Made by a program: the position numbers and the translations under genes. From Nitrososphaerota archaeon (GTDB taxonomy: Archaea > Thermoproteota > Nitrososphaeria > Nitrososphaerales > Gagatemarchaeaceae): 6,669 bases of DNA. Where the stretch lies: contig VBPP01000049.1 in NCBI GenBank assembly GCA_005877365.1, positions 1-6,669 on the forward strand, given 5' to 3'. Each line of letters starts with the position of its first letter. Position 1 is the stretch's first letter. Positions 5,480 to 6,669 of the stretch are shown here, piece after piece. Under the pieces are notes generated by a model. The model was not told the DNA's origin. It searched no databases and was given only the letters and a program-made list of their open reading frames with translations.

Positions 5480-5797
5480 GTGGTGGACGACGACCCCGAC
5501 CTGCGCCGACTCCTATGGTACCTGCTTGGAGCGACGAGGGGCGGTGAGACGAGGGCGAGGCTGATCAGGGAGCTCCAGGCGCGCCCCGGGAACATTAACC
5601 AGCTCTCGAAGAGGCTCGGACTCGAGTACAGGTCAGTTCAGCACCACATCGAGGTGCTCAAGAAGAACTCACTCGTGAGCACGACGGGCGAGCACTACGG
5701 CCTGACGTACTTCCTTCACCCCTGGCTCGAGGCGCACTTCCAGACCTTCGAGGACCTGTGCGTGAAGCTGAAGTTCAATGTCGCCCCGAGCGGATGA
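5480..5797 (+). CDS. ArsR-like winged helix-turn-helix transcription regulator
   Basis: The 105-residue protein is a single winged-helix domain. A first helix (7-17) leads into TRARLIRELQARP (24-36). The helix-turn-helix follows: INQLSKRLGL (39-48) and a recognition helix YRSVQHHIEVLKKNSLV (50-66). The wing covers about 66-79 (STTGEHYGLTYFLHP), and a short C-terminal helix may serve dimerisation. The phrase SVQHHIEVLKKN matches the ArsR/MarR-type archaeal regulators closely. No metal-binding Cys pair is present, so metal sensing like classic ArsR is unlikely. GTG 5480 is preferred over GTG 5483 by the spacing to the TATA-like box. Its divergent placement from the membrane protein suggests it binds the shared intergenic region and controls both itself and that gene. 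The secreted propeller gene starts 66 bases after its stop with its own promoter. Confidence 0.85.
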   Translation: MVDDDPDLRRLLWYLLGATRGGETRARLIRELQARPGNINQLSKRLGLEYRSVQHHIEVLKKNSLVSTTGEHYGLTYFLHPWLEAHFQTFEDLCVKLKFNVAPSG

Positions 5798-5831
5798 TTT
5801 GTAACCAATCTGTAGCTGATTTTGAAATACC

Positions 5832-5840
5832 ACTAAATAC
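5832..5840 (+). promoter_or_regulatory. TATA-like box for the secreted beta-propeller gene
   Basis: ACTAAATAC on the + strand is centred about 28 bases before the GTG at 5864, which suggests a leaderless transcript separate from that of the regulator. Confidence 0.5.
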
Positions 5841-5863
5841 AGAAATGCGACGCACCGGAAATT

Positions 5864-6669
5864 GTGAAAACCAGTAACGGGAAATCTCCAATCATCCTCT
5901 CAACGCTAGCATTCTTCGTCCTCACACTTCCTCTCGTCTTCGCAGCCACGGCGAAAGAAGATTCGACTTCCAAGGGAGCCGTCTTCATCATGACCAACTC
6001 CGAAGGTGGGAACAGCGTGCTCGCCTACAGCAGAGGAGCGGACGGCTCCCTGACCTTCTCGGGCAGCTTCTCCACCGCCGGTCTGGGCACCGGAAGCGGT
6101 CTCGGCGACCAAGGTGGGCTCGCCCTCAGTCGGGGCGGCAGATGGCTTTTCGCTGTGAACGCGGGGAGTAACGAACTCACCGTCTTCAGAGTCAGCGACG
6201 AGTCGACGGCGCTCACCATCACCGACAAGGTCAACACCGTCGGGAAGACGCCCATAAGCGTCACAATCCACAAGCAGTTGGTCTACGTGCTCAACGCAGG
6301 CGACGCCGTAACTCCAGCCAACATCGCCGGCTTTCGCCTGAGCGAGGACGGCGGCTTGTCCCCGATACCCGGCTCGGTCCAGCCTCTCAGCGGAGTAACC
6401 TCACCCGCGCAGATCTCCTTCAATCCTCACGGAACGATCCTCATCGTAACCGAGAAGACGACCAACATCATCGACGCTTACACCGTCGACGAAGACGGAG
6501 TTGCGGCTGGCCCGGTCTTCAACGTCTCACACGGAACGGAACCATTCGGGTTCGCCTTTGATAACAGGGGAAATCTCATCGTCAGCGAAGCCGTCAGCGG
6601 GGCTCTCTCCTCGTACGCTGTCTCGGAGACTGGCCTCTTGAGGACGGTGAGCGGCTCCGTCGCAGACGG
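5864..6669 (+). CDS. Secreted lactonase-like seven-bladed beta-propeller protein (3' partial)
   Basis: The frame opens at GTG 5864 and runs off the window end after 268 codons with no stop. An N-terminal signal peptide is clear: a basic start (MKTSNGK), a hydrophobic core at about 9-26, then an Ala-rich cleavage area (VFAATAKED). The mature part shows beta-propeller repeats of the lactonase / 6-phosphogluconolactonase-like family. Blades carry phrases such as NSVLAYSRGADGSLTF, NELTVFRVSDE, AQISFNPHGTILIVTEK, NIIDAYTVDEDG and PFGFAFDNRGNLIVSEA. Each blade has the usual pattern of a Phe/Asn-Pro-Gly turn, a hydrophobic strand, and a Y-x-V-x-x-D/E-G end. In the family some members cleave lactones, but secreted archaeal ones are mostly of unknown role, so the reaction is not claimed. 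The protein would act outside the cell. Another propeller family (YVTN or SMP-30 type) cannot be excluded. Confidence 0.75.
   Translation, partial: MKTSNGKSPIILSTLAFFVLTLPLVFAATAKEDSTSKGAVFIMTNSEGGNSVLAYSRGADGSLTFSGSFSTAGLGTGSGLGDQGGLALSRGGRWLFAVNAGSNELTVFRVSDESTALTITDKVNTVGKTPISVTIHKQLVYVLNAGDAVTPANIAGFRLSEDGGLSPIPGSVQPLSGVTSPAQISFNPHGTILIVTEKTTNIIDAYTVDEDGVAAGPVFNVSHGTEPFGFAFDNRGNLIVSEAVSGALSSYAVSETGLLRTVSGSVAD

Noticed and set aside
5906..6271. A - strand frame of 121 codons, and another at 6025-6273
   Set aside because: Both are antisense to the secreted propeller gene, which has a signal peptide and repeats and stays open to the window end.

Overview
The window looks archaeal. It carries the asparagine synthetase A family that archaea derived from asparaginyl-tRNA synthetase. 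Many start codons are GTG or TTG, several of them with a TATA-like box about 26-28 bases upstream, as expected for leaderless archaeal transcripts. Small zinc-knuckle and winged-helix proteins are also typical. The DNA is GC-rich in third codon positions. I would guess the Thermoproteota side (Nitrososphaeria or Bathyarchaeia), but that is inference only.

Left part (1-1222): the tail of an unidentified gene overlaps the TTG start of a CcdA/DsbD-type membrane electron-transfer protein on the + strand. A small two-helix membrane protein on the - strand converges on it.

Middle (about 1223-3145, - strand): a damaged ABC transporter cassette of the MacB/LolCDE/FtsX type. The ATPase has an intact first three quarters but has lost the segment between Walker B and the H-loop and changes frame there. 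Upstream of it lies only the C-terminal part of a permease, with recognisable sequence scattered over three frames. Downstream is what may be the N-terminal start of a second permease, also frame-broken. I read this as gene decay; an indel-rich assembly patch is the alternative.

Right-middle (3146-5373): an intact archaeal asparagine synthetase A (- strand) lies behind a small coiled-coil protein (- strand), with hairpin-forming sequence between them. The coiled-coil gene is divergent from a + strand gene for a small protein with two equally spaced zinc knuckles, which is split by a one-base frameshift.

Right end (5092-6669): a three-helix membrane protein (- strand) and an ArsR-like winged-helix regulator (+ strand) share a divergent promoter region. 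A secreted beta-propeller protein, cut off by the window end, follows with its own promoter. The regulator probably controls its divergent neighbour and perhaps the propeller gene. No rRNA, tRNA, CRISPR array or insertion sequence was recognised.
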